48,487 bases of DNA from an uncultured Bacteroidales bacterium (GCA_905233685.1 CAJOEZ010000027.1:1-48487); one strand, 5' to 3'; counted from the stretch's first letter, positions 18,263 to 26,465 are shown. Made by a program: numbers and translations. The notes: a model not told the origin generated them from the sequence alone.

Positions 18263-18301
18263 AGGAAAATCCCCGAAACAGCACATCTTTTTAAGAAGGT
18301 T

Positions 18302-18922
18302 TCATACAATTGCAGTCGAAACTTCAATCAAAAAATCTTTGATTTCATTGTCGGAAGGTGGGTTTAGAATAATGTAATCCACTTCTTCAGCATAGTCAAT
18401 ATCTTCAAAATAAGACAATTGGAAACGGAAAAGTTTGTCGGAAAACAGATTGCCATAAATGTTGGTAGCTCTTTGGCTGATTTTATCAAGCGAAAACTTT
18501 TCTTTCAAAAGGAAATACAAATCCACATAGTCTTTCCATTTCGACCGTCGCCCCAGGGCGTAAGCTTTCATGGCGGCCAAATCCAACAAGCCAGGCAAGC
18601 GAATGATGTTTTCAAAAGAGTTGTTTGCCTTGATTTGAAACGGATATTGGAAAAAGGTGATTTTAACATCATTGACCAGCAAGTTCATTTGGTCAGCGAC
18701 ATTCCAAGTGACAAGATTCTGGAAACTTGACTGCTGAATCTTGTCGAGGTTCTTTTTTCGGTTTAGTGGAGAAAATTTGAACAAGTCGTAATCGATGGAG
18801 CGTCAATGCCCAAGATAGAGGGCTATGGCCGTGCCTCCAACAAGGTAATACTCCCGTTTGAACTCACCTATTAGAGGCAGCAGTTCAGTTTGGTTGTTGT
18901 TCAGAATTTCTTTGTGGAACAT
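18302..18922 (-). pseudogene. AbiEii-type nucleotidyltransferase gene with an in-frame TGA
   Basis: Reading from the ATG at 18922 gives MFHKEILNNNQTELLPLIG, then YYLVGGTAIALYLGH, a TGA at 18803-18805 (codon 40), and RSIDYDLFKFSPLNRKK onward to 18302 in the same frame. GGTA and DYDLF are the two halves of the AbiEii/MNT nucleotidyltransferase active site, so the stop splits the catalytic motif. Homologues normally read GHRxSIDFDLF, and CGA to TGA would explain it. The downstream remainder (about 160 residues, KDYVDLYFLL, FEDIDYAEEVDYI) is otherwise intact, suggesting a recent mutation or a sequencing error. The gene overlaps the upstream small gene by 38 bp, so the two form an operon. Confidence 0.8.
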
Positions 18923-19175
18923 AGCGGTTGAATACCAAAGCGAAATAGTTGTAAATTTGCGGAAAATAGTTCTGTTTTTGCCTGCCTTTGGCAGAGAAAA
19001 ATATTTTGGCCACCTTGTCCATTCCCATCAGGTCGAACAAGTCCTTTACATCGTCCATGGTGCCGTAATTCAATATGGTTTCCACCAGAAATCTGTCGCT
19101 GATATCTTTTTTCTTTGCCTCTGGGGTGTACCAAAACAACGCCGCGTGATTAGCTATGTATTGCTCTCGTGTCAT
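18885..19175 (-). CDS. Small protein paired with the AbiEii-like nucleotidyltransferase
   Basis: Protein of 96 residues starting MTREQYIANHAALFWY. It has a conserved-looking block ISDRFLVETILNYGTMDDVKDLFDLMG, then a C-terminal part rich in aromatic and basic residues. Short proteins of this kind, probably a DUF6922-like family, commonly precede AbiEii-like nucleotidyltransferases in Bacteroidota; I could not verify the family. By position it may be an antitoxin or accessory subunit of a type IV-like toxin-antitoxin pair. The ATG at 19175 is chosen because a TATCTTTG box ends only 4 nt upstream. That would make the transcript nearly leaderless, so a slightly later start is possible. Confidence 0.65.
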   Translation of the reverse strand: MTREQYIANHAALFWYTPEAKKKDISDRFLVETILNYGTMDDVKDLFDLMGMDKVAKIFFSAKGRQKQNYFPQIYNYFALVFNRYVPQRNSEQQPN

Positions 19176-19179
19176 GCTG

Positions 19180-19187
19180 CAAAGATA
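19180..19187 (-). promoter_or_regulatory. -7 box of the AbiEii-like operon (TATCTTTG)
   Basis: TATCTTTG then CAG on the minus strand, unusually close to the predicted ATG. Confidence 0.5.
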
Positions 19188-19190
19188 CAA

Positions 19191-19226
19191 AAACTCCTGA
19201 AACCATCATAGTCTCAGGAGTTTTTT
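19191..19226. terminator. Terminator of the C25 peptidase gene
   Basis: AAACTCCTGA / TCAGGAGTTT stem with a 14-nt loop and flanking A and T runs, between the C25 gene stop and the small-gene promoter. Confidence 0.75.
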
Positions 19227-19241
19227 AATGAAGAATTTGGT

Positions 19242-22200
19242 TTATTCCACCACAATCTTTCTCACAATCTGCCCGCCTTCGGCTTCAATATGCATCATGT
19301 AGATTCCCTTGGCCATACGCGATAGGTCAATGCGGGCTTGGTCGCCATCAAGGGCGACATTGTAAACCGTTTGACCGAAAGCGTTCACGATGCGGATGTG
19401 GCTCAGGCCTTTGCTTTCCACGGTGACTTCGCCCTTAGTCGGATTGGGGTAGATTTTGGCGGAAAGGCTGTTTTCAGAGAGGTCGGTTATCTCGCAGCTG
19501 ACAGGTTCTGACATTTCCTCGCAGTCGTGCTCTCGATATGTAGCACTTACTAAATATTTGTATGAACCAATCGTAGCGGTGGTGTCATTAAACTGATAAT
19601 CATATACATAGTCTTCGTTTTCTACTTCGCCGATAAGATCAAATTCTTCATTGTCCATGCTTCTGAAGACTCTGAATTTGTCGACTTCCGTATTGACATA
19701 AACCTCTTTTCTCCATGAGATTTGTGCGAAGAAATCACCGCTATTCCAAACGTATTCAGCCTCGACCATAATGGGTGGGGCGCAGAAAAACACGCAGTCG
19801 GAGGCGGATTCACTAATGATTTCTTGGTAAACGGCAGAAACCTCGTAGCAAACAGGCCCGAAGAAAGCGTAATTATCTGTGTAGTTTGTAGTGGTGATGT
19901 GGTCTGCAATCAATACGCCTTGACGATAAATATTGTAATAATCAGCGACTTCGGCCTCAGTCCAAATGATGGAAACCATTTCCTCGTCGATGATTTCAGC
20001 ATTTACTACGGCAGGAGGAGTGACCACAACAATAGTGACGCTACCCGTTGCGGTTTGATCATCGCTCGTGACGGTGCAGGTGTAGGTTGTGGTTTCCATG
20101 GGCGAAGTAGTTGTGGTTTGAGCCGTTGGGTCATTGACGGCGTTGGCTGGACTCCAGCTGAAGGTGTAAGTTCCTGAACCTCCTGTTGGTTGTGCCGACA
20201 AGGTGATGGAATGGGCAAGGTCGGGTCTGACTGCAGTTTCCGAAGCCGTCACCGTCACGCTCAGCGGGGCATATACAGTGGCCGTGGCCGTGTTCGACAA
20301 GGGCGAGTTGATGCCGTTATAATGGGTCGAGACCTGGTAGCTGTAGGTGCCTGGGCTCATGTTTTCATCGGTGAAGGTGGTGGTGGAGATGCCGTTGTAA
20401 ACCTCGGAGCCGTTGCGGTAAATCGTGTATGTTGTCGCGGGATTGGCAGCCGTCCACTGTAGGCATATGTCATTGTCGTTCTGTACGGTGGCGGTGAGGT
20501 CGGTCGGAGGGCAAACCAAAGTAACGGTGCAGGAGCCGGAAGCAGTCTGTCCAGCGCTACTTACCGAGCAGGTGTAGGTTGTGGTCCTGTTGGGCGTGGC
20601 CGTGGGATTTGGGATGGTGGCGTCGTCCAACGATCCGGCGGGTGACCAACTGTAGGTGAACGTACCGTCGCCGCCAGTGGCGATGGCATTGAGTTGGGAA
20701 CTGCTGCCTTGGGCAATCACTGTCGGAGTGGCTGAAACACTCATGCTGATAGGGGTGGGGCCACTGCCAGAAGTAATGTCAATGGTGGCGATATAGGTAA
20801 TTTTGTTGTAACCAAACACGGTTAAGGTAGCGGTGCCGGTTGTTCCGGGAGCCGAGAAGGTGATGTTAGCCGTGCCGTTATTAATCGTTGCGGAGCCCAA
20901 AATCTCGTTGTTAAGGGTCAAAGTGGCCAAGGCACCATCGCCATCGGAGACGTTCACGGTGAACGAGGTTGCGCTGGTATTCATCGAGGGAGCGTGGGTT
21001 ACCCCCATGTCGGCGGGGATGGCATTGCGTAAGGTCAAAGTCGGATCACCATATAGAATCCAAGCCATATAGGTGCCAAGACCTTGGCCGCCGGTTTGTC
21101 CATATTGGTCCAAAATCTTCATGTTGCCGTCGAAGGAGCAGCCGCCCAAAGTACGCTTGATGTTGTTGTCGCCATGGCTTTCGATCAGGACGTCAACCAT
21201 TTCATCTTGACCGTACATTGGGGGAACCCAGGGCTGAGAGATGTAAGAGAACATGCCGCCGATGGCACCAGTGGGGTTGCCATTGCTGTTGTTCGTGGCA
21301 CGTAGCCATGTCTCGGCGAAGCAGGGTTGGCTGTAGTCGTATTGACCGTTGAGACAGGCCACTGACCAAATGATGGGCAGCATGTTGTCGTTGGTCAAAG
21401 CATTGACATGACTATTTGAATACCAAGGGCTGTGGGATTGCCAGGCCGTCTGGTTACCATGGTTGCAGTAATTGACGATACTCACGCCACTATTTATCCT
21501 GTCGCTAATTTGCTGGGTGGTTGAGGAATAGCCAGCAGTGTTGTAGTATTCCTGATAAACAGTAGTGTAGTGGTAGGTCATCAAGTCGTTGCGGATGTTG
21601 TTCATGTGCTGCCAATCGTCTTCACCAAAATGTCCACCACTACCCGCTGTTGCAGCAACACCGCAACCCTTGACGAGCCATGTGTCAGAAGCGGTGATGT
21701 CCCTTTCGTAATGAATCACTTTGTCGACTTGAGTGGCGACATGGGTTTCATTTTCAGCGGAAAAACGGCCAACAATAATGTCGTTATAATAGTCATTTCC
21801 AGCGACTTGGCCATACCAATTGTCTGACTTTCCATTGTAGCTGCCGCAGTTGTTATAACCGTGACCAGGAATCTGTGCCACATCGCCGACCAGCAATATA
21901 TGACTGAGATTGGGATTGGCATCGTATTGGCTTTGGATATAGGCTTTGATGGCACTGTCGGTGGTGCCGGTGGTACTTGTCCCTACCATCGTCGTGGGTC
22001 GGCCAATCTGCTTTTTCCAGTTGACGAAAGGCTGCATGGCGCTCATGAAAGCATCGTGGCAGATGATGAGCAGTTCGCCGGTTTCATTCACGGGTGTGTA
22101 CTTGCTCAAATTTTCGCCAAAGTTGATAAAGTGGTTCTCATACATTGCCTGGATTTCAGAGTCTAATTTCAACTCGTTCGAGCGGCGGCTGAGGGTGTTT

Positions 22201-22796
22201 TCGGCTTGCTGGCCGTCGGCAAACATCTCAACGGTCATGTTGTAATATGCACGCAATGTGTGCGTTACGGGGTTGTAGGCGAAAGGATAGACCACCATGT
22301 TCTGCCCACGGAAGTCGCGGAGGATGTAAGGCTCGTAAAGCCCCACATTTTCGGCAGGGAAGAAGGCATCCGTCGAATAAGCCTCGCCGTAGGTGTAAGG
22401 TACATCATCGGGGTTGATGCTTCGCGGGAAATCGCCTTTCGAGGGCGCGATTTCCATCTGGAAATCAACGTATTGAGCATCAATGAGTCGGATGCTGTAA
22501 TGTTGGTTGTCACTGATGAGTGCTGGAACGGCAATCATGGGCAGGTTAGGTTCGCCCGCTTCAGCAGTGCTGACGGTGCGTGGAACTGAGATGATGTTGG
22601 CTTCGCCACGGGGTGTAGTCACCGCAAAGGCGTAGAAGCCAGGAACTTGCAGGTTGACAATGACTTGGTTTTCGGAAGAGGAAACCAAAGTTGTCTGGAT
22701 GGTGCTCGGATTGTCGCTCTTGATGGCGACCCATTGCTGGCCAAAGGTCACGACCGACAGCATGATGAGCAGGAATGTGAAGATTTGTTTTCTCAT
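19242..22796 (-). CDS. Gingipain-like C25 cysteine peptidase, T9SS cargo
   Basis: Protein of 1184 residues. Order: signal peptide (MRKQIFTFLLIMLSVVTFGQ), a C25-type propeptide to about residue 225, and a caspase-like catalytic domain (~235-600) with ILLVGDVAQIPGHGY, NDIIVGRFSAEN, catalytic His in CNHGNQ (~446) and catalytic Cys in WSVACLNGQYD (~481). A C25 C-terminal Ig-like domain follows (~610-690), then alternating PKD-like and fibronectin III-like modules (FTYSWSPAGS, DICLQWTAANPATTYTIYRNG, TFSWSPANAV). It ends in a T9SS type A domain (AKIYPNPTKGEV). Extracellular endopeptidase by homology; Arg or Lys specificity cannot be read from sequence. Confidence 0.9.
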   Translation of the reverse strand: MRKQIFTFLLIMLSVVTFGQQWVAIKSDNPSTIQTTLVSSSENQVIVNLQVPGFYAFAVTTPRGEANIISVPRTVSTAEAGEPNLPMIAVPALISDNQHYSIRLIDAQYVDFQMEIAPSKGDFPRSINPDDVPYTYGEAYSTDAFFPAENVGLYEPYILRDFRGQNMVVYPFAYNPVTHTLRAYYNMTVEMFADGQQAENTLSRRSNELKLDSEIQAMYENHFINFGENLSKYTPVNETGELLIICHDAFMSAMQPFVNWKKQIGRPTTMVGTSTTGTTDSAIKAYIQSQYDANPNLSHILLVGDVAQIPGHGYNNCGSYNGKSDNWYGQVAGNDYYNDIIVGRFSAENETHVATQVDKVIHYERDITASDTWLVKGCGVAATAGSGGHFGEDDWQHMNNIRNDLMTYHYTTVYQEYYNTAGYSSTTQQISDRINSGVSIVNYCNHGNQTAWQSHSPWYSNSHVNALTNDNMLPIIWSVACLNGQYDYSQPCFAETWLRATNNSNGNPTGAIGGMFSYISQPWVPPMYGQDEMVDVLIESHGDNNIKRTLGGCSFDGNMKILDQYGQTGGQGLGTYMAWILYGDPTLTLRNAIPADMGVTHAPSMNTSATSFTVNVSDGDGALATLTLNNEILGSATINNGTANITFSAPGTTGTATLTVFGYNKITYIATIDITSGSGPTPISMSVSATPTVIAQGSSSQLNAIATGGDGTFTYSWSPAGSLDDATIPNPTATPNRTTTYTCSVSSAGQTASGSCTVTLVCPPTDLTATVQNDNDICLQWTAANPATTYTIYRNGSEVYNGISTTTFTDENMSPGTYSYQVSTHYNGINSPLSNTATATVYAPLSVTVTASETAVRPDLAHSITLSAQPTGGSGTYTFSWSPANAVNDPTAQTTTTSPMETTTYTCTVTSDDQTATGSVTIVVVTPPAVVNAEIIDEEMVSIIWTEAEVADYYNIYRQGVLIADHITTTNYTDNYAFFGPVCYEVSAVYQEIISESASDCVFFCAPPIMVEAEYVWNSGDFFAQISWRKEVYVNTEVDKFRVFRSMDNEEFDLIGEVENEDYVYDYQFNDTTATIGSYKYLVSATYREHDCEEMSEPVSCEITDLSENSLSAKIYPNPTKGEVTVESKGLSHIRIVNAFGQTVYNVALDGDQARIDLSRMAKGIYMMHIEAEGGQIVRKIVVE

Positions 22797-22823
22797 GATG
22801 GATGAAGTATTTCGTTAAAGCTG

Positions 22824-22831
22824 CAAAAATA
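22824..22831 (-). promoter_or_regulatory. -7 box of the C25 gene (TATTTTTG)
   Basis: TATTTTTG then CAG on the minus strand, 28 nt before the ATG. It lies in the 45-bp gap after hydE, so the peptidase is transcribed independently. Confidence 0.5.
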
Positions 22832-22841
22832 GTTTTTTTTC

Positions 22842-23963
22842 TCAAACGCAGGTGGTTTTTGGCGCATGTTTCTTCGTAAACGCCACGGAATCGCCCCAAG
22901 CGTTGTACAACACTTTGTGCCCAATGGCAGCCAATCGCACATCCAAGCAAGTTTGGCACTGGTCAGGTTTGTCCTTGACACAGGCCTTGTCGGGGTAGAT
23001 GAGGTAGTTCTCGCGGAACTCGTTGGGCGTGAGGTTGGGCATGATGACATTCGCGCCAACAGCGATGGCCTTCTCGCGCCCCATCGGGTCGACGGTCTGG
23101 TTGGCGGTGGCAGCTACCATGTTGATTTCGGGCATCATCAAGCGGAGGATGGCTATCATTTTCAAGGTCAGTTCCATACGTTCTTCGGCGGATGAGATTT
23201 GATCTTTGTACTGCCAAAGAGGTGTGTCAGGATGCGGAATGAAAGGCCCCATGCCGACCATGGCTACGTCTTTCTGCTTGAAAAACAGCAAGTCGTCGGC
23301 AAGGTCGTCTAGGGTCTGGAAGGGGAGCCCCACCATCACGCCAGTGCCGGTTTGATACCCCAATTTGAGTAAGGTATCAATGCAGTTCAACCGTGTTTGA
23401 AAATTGTGCTTCTCATCGCGTGGGTGAATCTTATAATAAAGGTCTTCATTCGATGCCTCAATGCGGAGCAGGTAACGGTGCGCGCCTGCTTCAAACCAAC
23501 GGCGGTAAGTTTCCTCAGTCTGTTCGCCCAACGACAGCGTGATGCCCAAACTTCCATTGTCAATCTTCTTGATTTCCTTGACCAAATGCGTGATTTTGTC
23601 GGTGAAGTCCTTGTCGGAACGCTCTCCGCTTTGTAGGGCAACGGAGCCATAGCCGAGCTCATGTGCCAGCTTGGCACATTCAATGACTTCCTCATCACTA
23701 AGTTGGTATCGCGTGAAGTTCGGGTTCTTGCTCCTAACGCCGCAGTAGAGGCATGACTTGGTGCAGATGTTGCTGTATTCAATCAGCCCGCGCAGATGCA
23801 CGTAGTTGTCCAAGTGCGCCAGCTTGGTTTGCAAAGCCTTGTCGAACAGCAATTTCTTGTCGTCGCCTTCGGCGGCCAATAGGAGTTTGATTTCCTCTTT
23901 GGTTAAGGAGGTCCCTGAGCTTGTCGAAGGGCCGACTTTATTTAGGATTTTGGTGATGGGCAT
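22842..23963 (-). CDS. hydE: [FeFe]-hydrogenase H-cluster radical SAM maturase HydE
   Basis: Protein of 373 residues. The radical SAM cluster motif CTKSCLYC gives Cys67, Cys71 and Cys74 (CxxxCxxC), preceded by LRGLIEYSNIC and followed by SVALQSGERSD, family hallmarks. Other matches: GITLSLGEQTEETYRRW, YLLRIEASNEDLYYKIHP, GVMVGLPFQTLDDLADDLLF, MVGMGPFIPHPDTPL. HydE makes the organometallic precursor of the H-cluster dithiomethylamine/CO/CN unit with HydF and HydG. Neither partner nor a hydrogenase is in the window. Residues 11-19 (GPSTSSGTS) come from an in-frame palindromic repeat near the 5' end. Its own -7 box lies upstream. Confidence 0.9.
   Translation of the reverse strand: MPITKILNKVGPSTSSGTSLTKEEIKLLLAAEGDDKKLLFDKALQTKLAHLDNYVHLRGLIEYSNICTKSCLYCGVRSKNPNFTRYQLSDEEVIECAKLAHELGYGSVALQSGERSDKDFTDKITHLVKEIKKIDNGSLGITLSLGEQTEETYRRWFEAGAHRYLLRIEASNEDLYYKIHPRDEKHNFQTRLNCIDTLLKLGYQTGTGVMVGLPFQTLDDLADDLLFFKQKDVAMVGMGPFIPHPDTPLWQYKDQISSAEERMELTLKMIAILRLMMPEINMVAATANQTVDPMGREKAIAVGANVIMPNLTPNEFRENYLIYPDKACVKDKPDQCQTCLDVRLAAIGHKVLYNAWGDSVAFTKKHAPKTTCV
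23910..23936. repeat. Single palindromic repeat unit inside the 5' end of hydE
   Basis: GGTCCCTGAGCTTGTCGAAG followed by GGCCGAC. Same core as at 11274, 28794 and 28841. Translated as GPSTSSGTS in HydE. Confidence 0.75.
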
Positions 23964-23979
23964 TTCTTGAAATTTTTGG

Positions 23980-23987
23980 CAAAAATA
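23980..23987 (-). promoter_or_regulatory. -7 box of hydE (TATTTTTG)
   Basis: TATTTTTG then CC on the minus strand, 17 nt before the ATG at 23963. Confidence 0.5.
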
Positions 23988-24052
23988 GAAAAATAATATA
24001 TGTCAAAAGGAAGAAAAAATTCGACATTTTGCGAATTTTTCAAAATAATGTG

Positions 24053-24060
24053 TATCTTTG
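24053..24060 (+). promoter_or_regulatory. -7 box of higBA (TATCTTTG)
   Basis: TATCTTTG then CG, ending 5 nt before the GTG start of higB. The box excludes the longer in-frame ATG at 24029. Confidence 0.6.
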
Positions 24061-24064
24061 CGGC

Positions 24065-24379
24065 GTGATAGTAACATTTGACCAGGCATATTTGAAAGAG
24101 TTGTACGACCAAGGCAAGACCAGCGATAAGAAGCATCGGTTCCAACCTGACATCGTCAAAAGGTACCAGCAGCGAATCAAGACGCTGGAAGCGGCTCCAC
24201 GTATTGAGATCTTGTATCAAATCAAGTCACTAAATTACGAGGTTTTGAGCGGTGACAAGGATGGTATCTCTTCGATTCGTGTCAACGACAAGTATCGTAT
24301 CGAGTTTACTGTCAGTCTTTTGGATAATCCTGTTGTGACTATCTGTAATATTTTGGAATTGTCGAACCACTATAAATAA
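24065..24379 (+). CDS. higB: HigB/RelE-family mRNA interferase toxin
   Basis: Protein of 104 residues beginning at GTG 24065 (read as MIVTFDQAYLKELYDQGK). It matches HigB-type RelE-fold toxins across its length: TSDKKHRFQPDIVKRYQQRI, SLNYEVLSGDKDGISSIRVN, DKYRIEFTV and the C-terminal ICNILELSNHYK. These cleave ribosome-bound mRNA. The -7 box ends 5 nt before the GTG, so the transcript would be nearly leaderless. The antitoxin gene follows 7 nt downstream; toxin-before-antitoxin order is normal for hig loci. The antitoxin probably represses the shared promoter. Confidence 0.88.
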   Translation: MIVTFDQAYLKELYDQGKTSDKKHRFQPDIVKRYQQRIKTLEAAPRIEILYQIKSLNYEVLSGDKDGISSIRVNDKYRIEFTVSLLDNPVVTICNILELSNHYK

Positions 24380-24386
24380 TTGGGAA

Positions 24387-24731
24387 ATGGTAACATTGAA
24401 TGGCGTTGACCCTCAAATGATTGCAAACAATATGATGCCTTCGGAACCTGTGCATCCTGGGACATTGTTGAAGGAGGAGATTGAATATCGTGGAATTACG
24501 CAGAAGCAGTTGGCGCAGCAGATGAGTGTTTCCTACTCTGTATTGAACGAGATTCTCAACGGTAAGCGTCCTGTTTCGATTGAGTATGCCCTCTATTTGG
24601 AGGCCGTGTTGGGCATTGATGCGCAACTTTGGATTCAGATGCAGGCAGACTATAATCTTCAAGTCGCCAAAAGTGATAGAAAGATTAATCGTCATCTTCT
24701 CGAAATCAGAAAAATTGCTGCGGCGTTTTGA
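24387..24731 (+). CDS. higA: HigA-family XRE antitoxin
   Basis: Protein of 114 residues with the HigA pattern: SEPVHPGTLLKEEIEYRGITQKQLAQQM, a helix-turn-helix at about 37-60 (TQKQLAQQMSVSYSVLNEIL, NGKRPVSIEYALYLEAVLG), then LWIQMQADYNL. It neutralises HigB and usually autorepresses the operon through DNA binding. An alternative in-frame ATG 15 codons in would still include the whole DNA-binding domain. Seven-nucleotide spacing to higB. Confidence 0.88.
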   Translation: MVTLNGVDPQMIANNMMPSEPVHPGTLLKEEIEYRGITQKQLAQQMSVSYSVLNEILNGKRPVSIEYALYLEAVLGIDAQLWIQMQADYNLQVAKSDRKINRHLLEIRKIAAAF

Positions 24732-24744
24732 ATTGGAAAATGCT

Positions 24745-24752
24745 TATATTTG
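24745..24752 (+). promoter_or_regulatory. -7 box of the orphan antitoxin-like gene (TATATTTG)
   Basis: TATATTTG then CAG, 22 nt before the ATG at 24775. It lies just after the end of higA. Confidence 0.5.
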
Positions 24753-24774
24753 CAGGCGGAAAAACTTTGACAAT

Positions 24775-24996
24775 ATGGAAACGATTACATTAAGATTCAG
24801 TACGGACAATCCGTTTGCGGCTTCATTGGCGGCACTCCTTCGTGAATCGGAAGGTGTGAGCGTAACGGAGCGCCGTATTGTGAAGCCTTCGCGTCCTCGT
24901 CGTGGGACGCTTGCAAAAGCCATTGAGGAAGAAAAGGAAGGCAAGGTGACGACCTATGCCAACGTTGAAGAATTGTTTGAAGATTTGGGAATCTGA
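24775..24996 (+). CDS. Orphan RelB-like antitoxin candidate
   Basis: Protein of 73 residues starting METITLRFSTDNPFAASLAALL; the ATG lies after a well-placed -7 box, so the longer upstream frame is rejected. The N-terminal strand plus helix and the C-terminal GTLAKAIEEEKEGKVTTYAN then VEELFEDLGI resemble small Bacteroidales antitoxins whose acidic tail wraps a RelE-like toxin. No toxin gene follows: the next ~320 bp are non-coding. It could be a solitary antitoxin, a remnant, or a protein acting on HigB or a distant toxin. Function inferred from shape only. Confidence 0.5.
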   Translation: METITLRFSTDNPFAASLAALLRESEGVSVTERRIVKPSRPRRGTLAKAIEEEKEGKVTTYANVEELFEDLGI

Positions 24997-25110
24997 TGTA
25001 CTCATGCTGACCTTTATGGAAAATGAAACTATATTCATAACGTTGAACTAAAACACAATTAAACAAACGAAATAACAAGACAAACAGAAACTTACATATT
25101 AGCAGATAGC

Positions 25111-25280
25111 ACTTGTTGCTGTCCTTGAATCCCAAATTTTCCACTAGACTCCGTTTGCGGGGCAACATTCCAAGGACAAGTTGACAAATGCCGTAGTTGC
25201 TACGGCGTGGATGACTTGTTAGGAATGTGGGGCGTGGAACCCCTGGTGTTCAAGCAAGGAATTGATTCCACGCTGTTTTG
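25111..25280. ncRNA. Structured non-coding element upstream of the CFI-box gene
   Basis: The 323 bp between 24997 and 25319 hold no convincing gene but much potential structure. Stem 1: GTCCTTGAAT (25121-25130) pairs with ATTCCAAGGAC (25167-25177, one bulge), extended by ACTTG at 25111. Stem 2: ATGCCGTAG/CTACGGCGT around a 3-nt loop (25189-25208), flanked by ACAAGT/ACTTGT. Stem 3: GGGG (25229-25232) with CCCC (25240-25243). An alternative pairs GCGTGGAA (25232-25239) with TTCCACGC (25266-25273), followed by a T-rich run. Mutually exclusive stems ahead of an ORF suggest a regulatory leader, but a free RNA or a dispersed repeat is equally possible. Either strand could be the RNA; no -7 box was found. 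Confidence 0.45.
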
Positions 25281-25319
25281 TTGTATCAAGTGAAAGTATA
25301 AACCTCAAAGAATAAGACC

Positions 25320-26387
25320 ATGAAAGCATTAAAGTGTGAAATGTGCGGAAGCAACGAAGTCGTGAAGCAAGAAGAGTTGTTTGTGTGTCAAAATTGTGGC
25401 ACGAAGTATTCCGTTGAAGCGGCCAAAAAGATGATGATTGAAGGGACGGTGGAGGTAAAAGGAACAGTAACGATTGATGAAAGTCAAAAGATTCAAACAT
25501 GGATAACCTTTGCTGAAACAGCACTTAGAGCAGGTAATCCTATGGAAGCATATGACTATGCCAGTAAAATACTCGAATTAACTCCTAATTCAATTGAGGC
25601 ATGGATGGTTCGAATGAAAAGTGTTTCAAAATTAGGCTCATTAGAAAATCCAAGGACAGGTGAGATTATTTCTATTGGCAAAAACATTATTGCTTTGGAT
25701 CATAGTAAAGAAGAGGAAGTGGGGCAGTTTTTCTTGGATACGGGAATCCAAATGCTGCGGTCTGCATTTTCATTATTAAACGGTGAGGTTGATAAAGAAT
25801 CAGTTTTTCATAATACAGAAACGCTTGATAAGTATTGCAATCAAGCCATTGCTTTGGAACAAGCTGTCGCCAAATTTTCGATATTTAGTAGTAGTGAAGT
25901 TTTACAAGGAAAGGGAGATGATTTTGTAGGAGCTTATCAAGATTTCACAGAATGCCTTATCGACTATATTCATGAATTGAACCCATATGACAAGGAAACC
26001 ATTGAGGAGTTAAATAAGAAGTATGAGGCTATTGACAGGGCGTTAAGAAAAGATTTTCCGACGACAAGTTATTTTGATGAAAATCAGGATAACTCTATGA
26101 TATCACAAGATGAAAAGAAATCAGGCTGCTACGTTGCCACTTCCGTTTACGGCTCCTACAACTGCCCCGAAGTTTGGACACTTCGCCGTTTCCGCGATAA
26201 CACTTTGGATGCAACTTGGTATGGTCGGGCTTTCATCCAAACCTATTATGCCATCAGCCCAACACTGGTGAAATGGTTTGGCGAAACATTTTGGTTTAAG
26301 AGACTTTGGCGTAGACCATTAGACAAATTGGTAACCTCGCTAAAAAGCAAAGGTGTGGAAGACACACCTTATAGCGATAAATATTAG
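25320..26387 (+). CDS. Zinc-ribbon protein with C-terminal CFI-box domain
   Basis: Protein of 355 residues. The N-terminus holds a four-cysteine zinc ribbon (CEMCGSNEVV, then FVCQNCGTKYSVEAAKKMM). Residues ~60-250 are helical with TPR-like character (ALRAGNPMEAYDYASKILEL, IEAWMVRMKSVSKLG). The C-terminus is a CFI-box-type domain: SGCYVATSVYGSYNCPEVWT, LRRFRDNTLDATWYGRAFIQ, YYAISPTLVKWFGE. This tail occurs on many otherwise unrelated proteins and its function is unknown. The gene is AT-richer than the core genes around it and follows a structured non-coding stretch. Confidence 0.7.
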   Translation: MKALKCEMCGSNEVVKQEELFVCQNCGTKYSVEAAKKMMIEGTVEVKGTVTIDESQKIQTWITFAETALRAGNPMEAYDYASKILELTPNSIEAWMVRMKSVSKLGSLENPRTGEIISIGKNIIALDHSKEEEVGQFFLDTGIQMLRSAFSLLNGEVDKESVFHNTETLDKYCNQAIALEQAVAKFSIFSSSEVLQGKGDDFVGAYQDFTECLIDYIHELNPYDKETIEELNKKYEAIDRALRKDFPTTSYFDENQDNSMISQDEKKSGCYVATSVYGSYNCPEVWTLRRFRDNTLDATWYGRAFIQTYYAISPTLVKWFGETFWFKRLWRRPLDKLVTSLKSKGVEDTPYSDKY

Positions 26388-26465
26388 TCTTTGAATTTAT
26401 CATCATTAACACGACCCTTTAGATGCTATGTTATTGCATGGCTCCGAAGGGTTTTTGTTTGGTCT

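Noticed and set aside
24797..25168. 123-codon minus-strand frame over the structured element and the antitoxin-like gene
   Set aside because: It crosses a plausible plus-strand gene and hairpin-rich DNA; the translation looks spurious.
25120..25275. 6S RNA or tmRNA as identity of the structured element
   Set aside because: No tag-peptide frame, no tRNA-like end and no clear central-bubble hairpin could be matched by eye.
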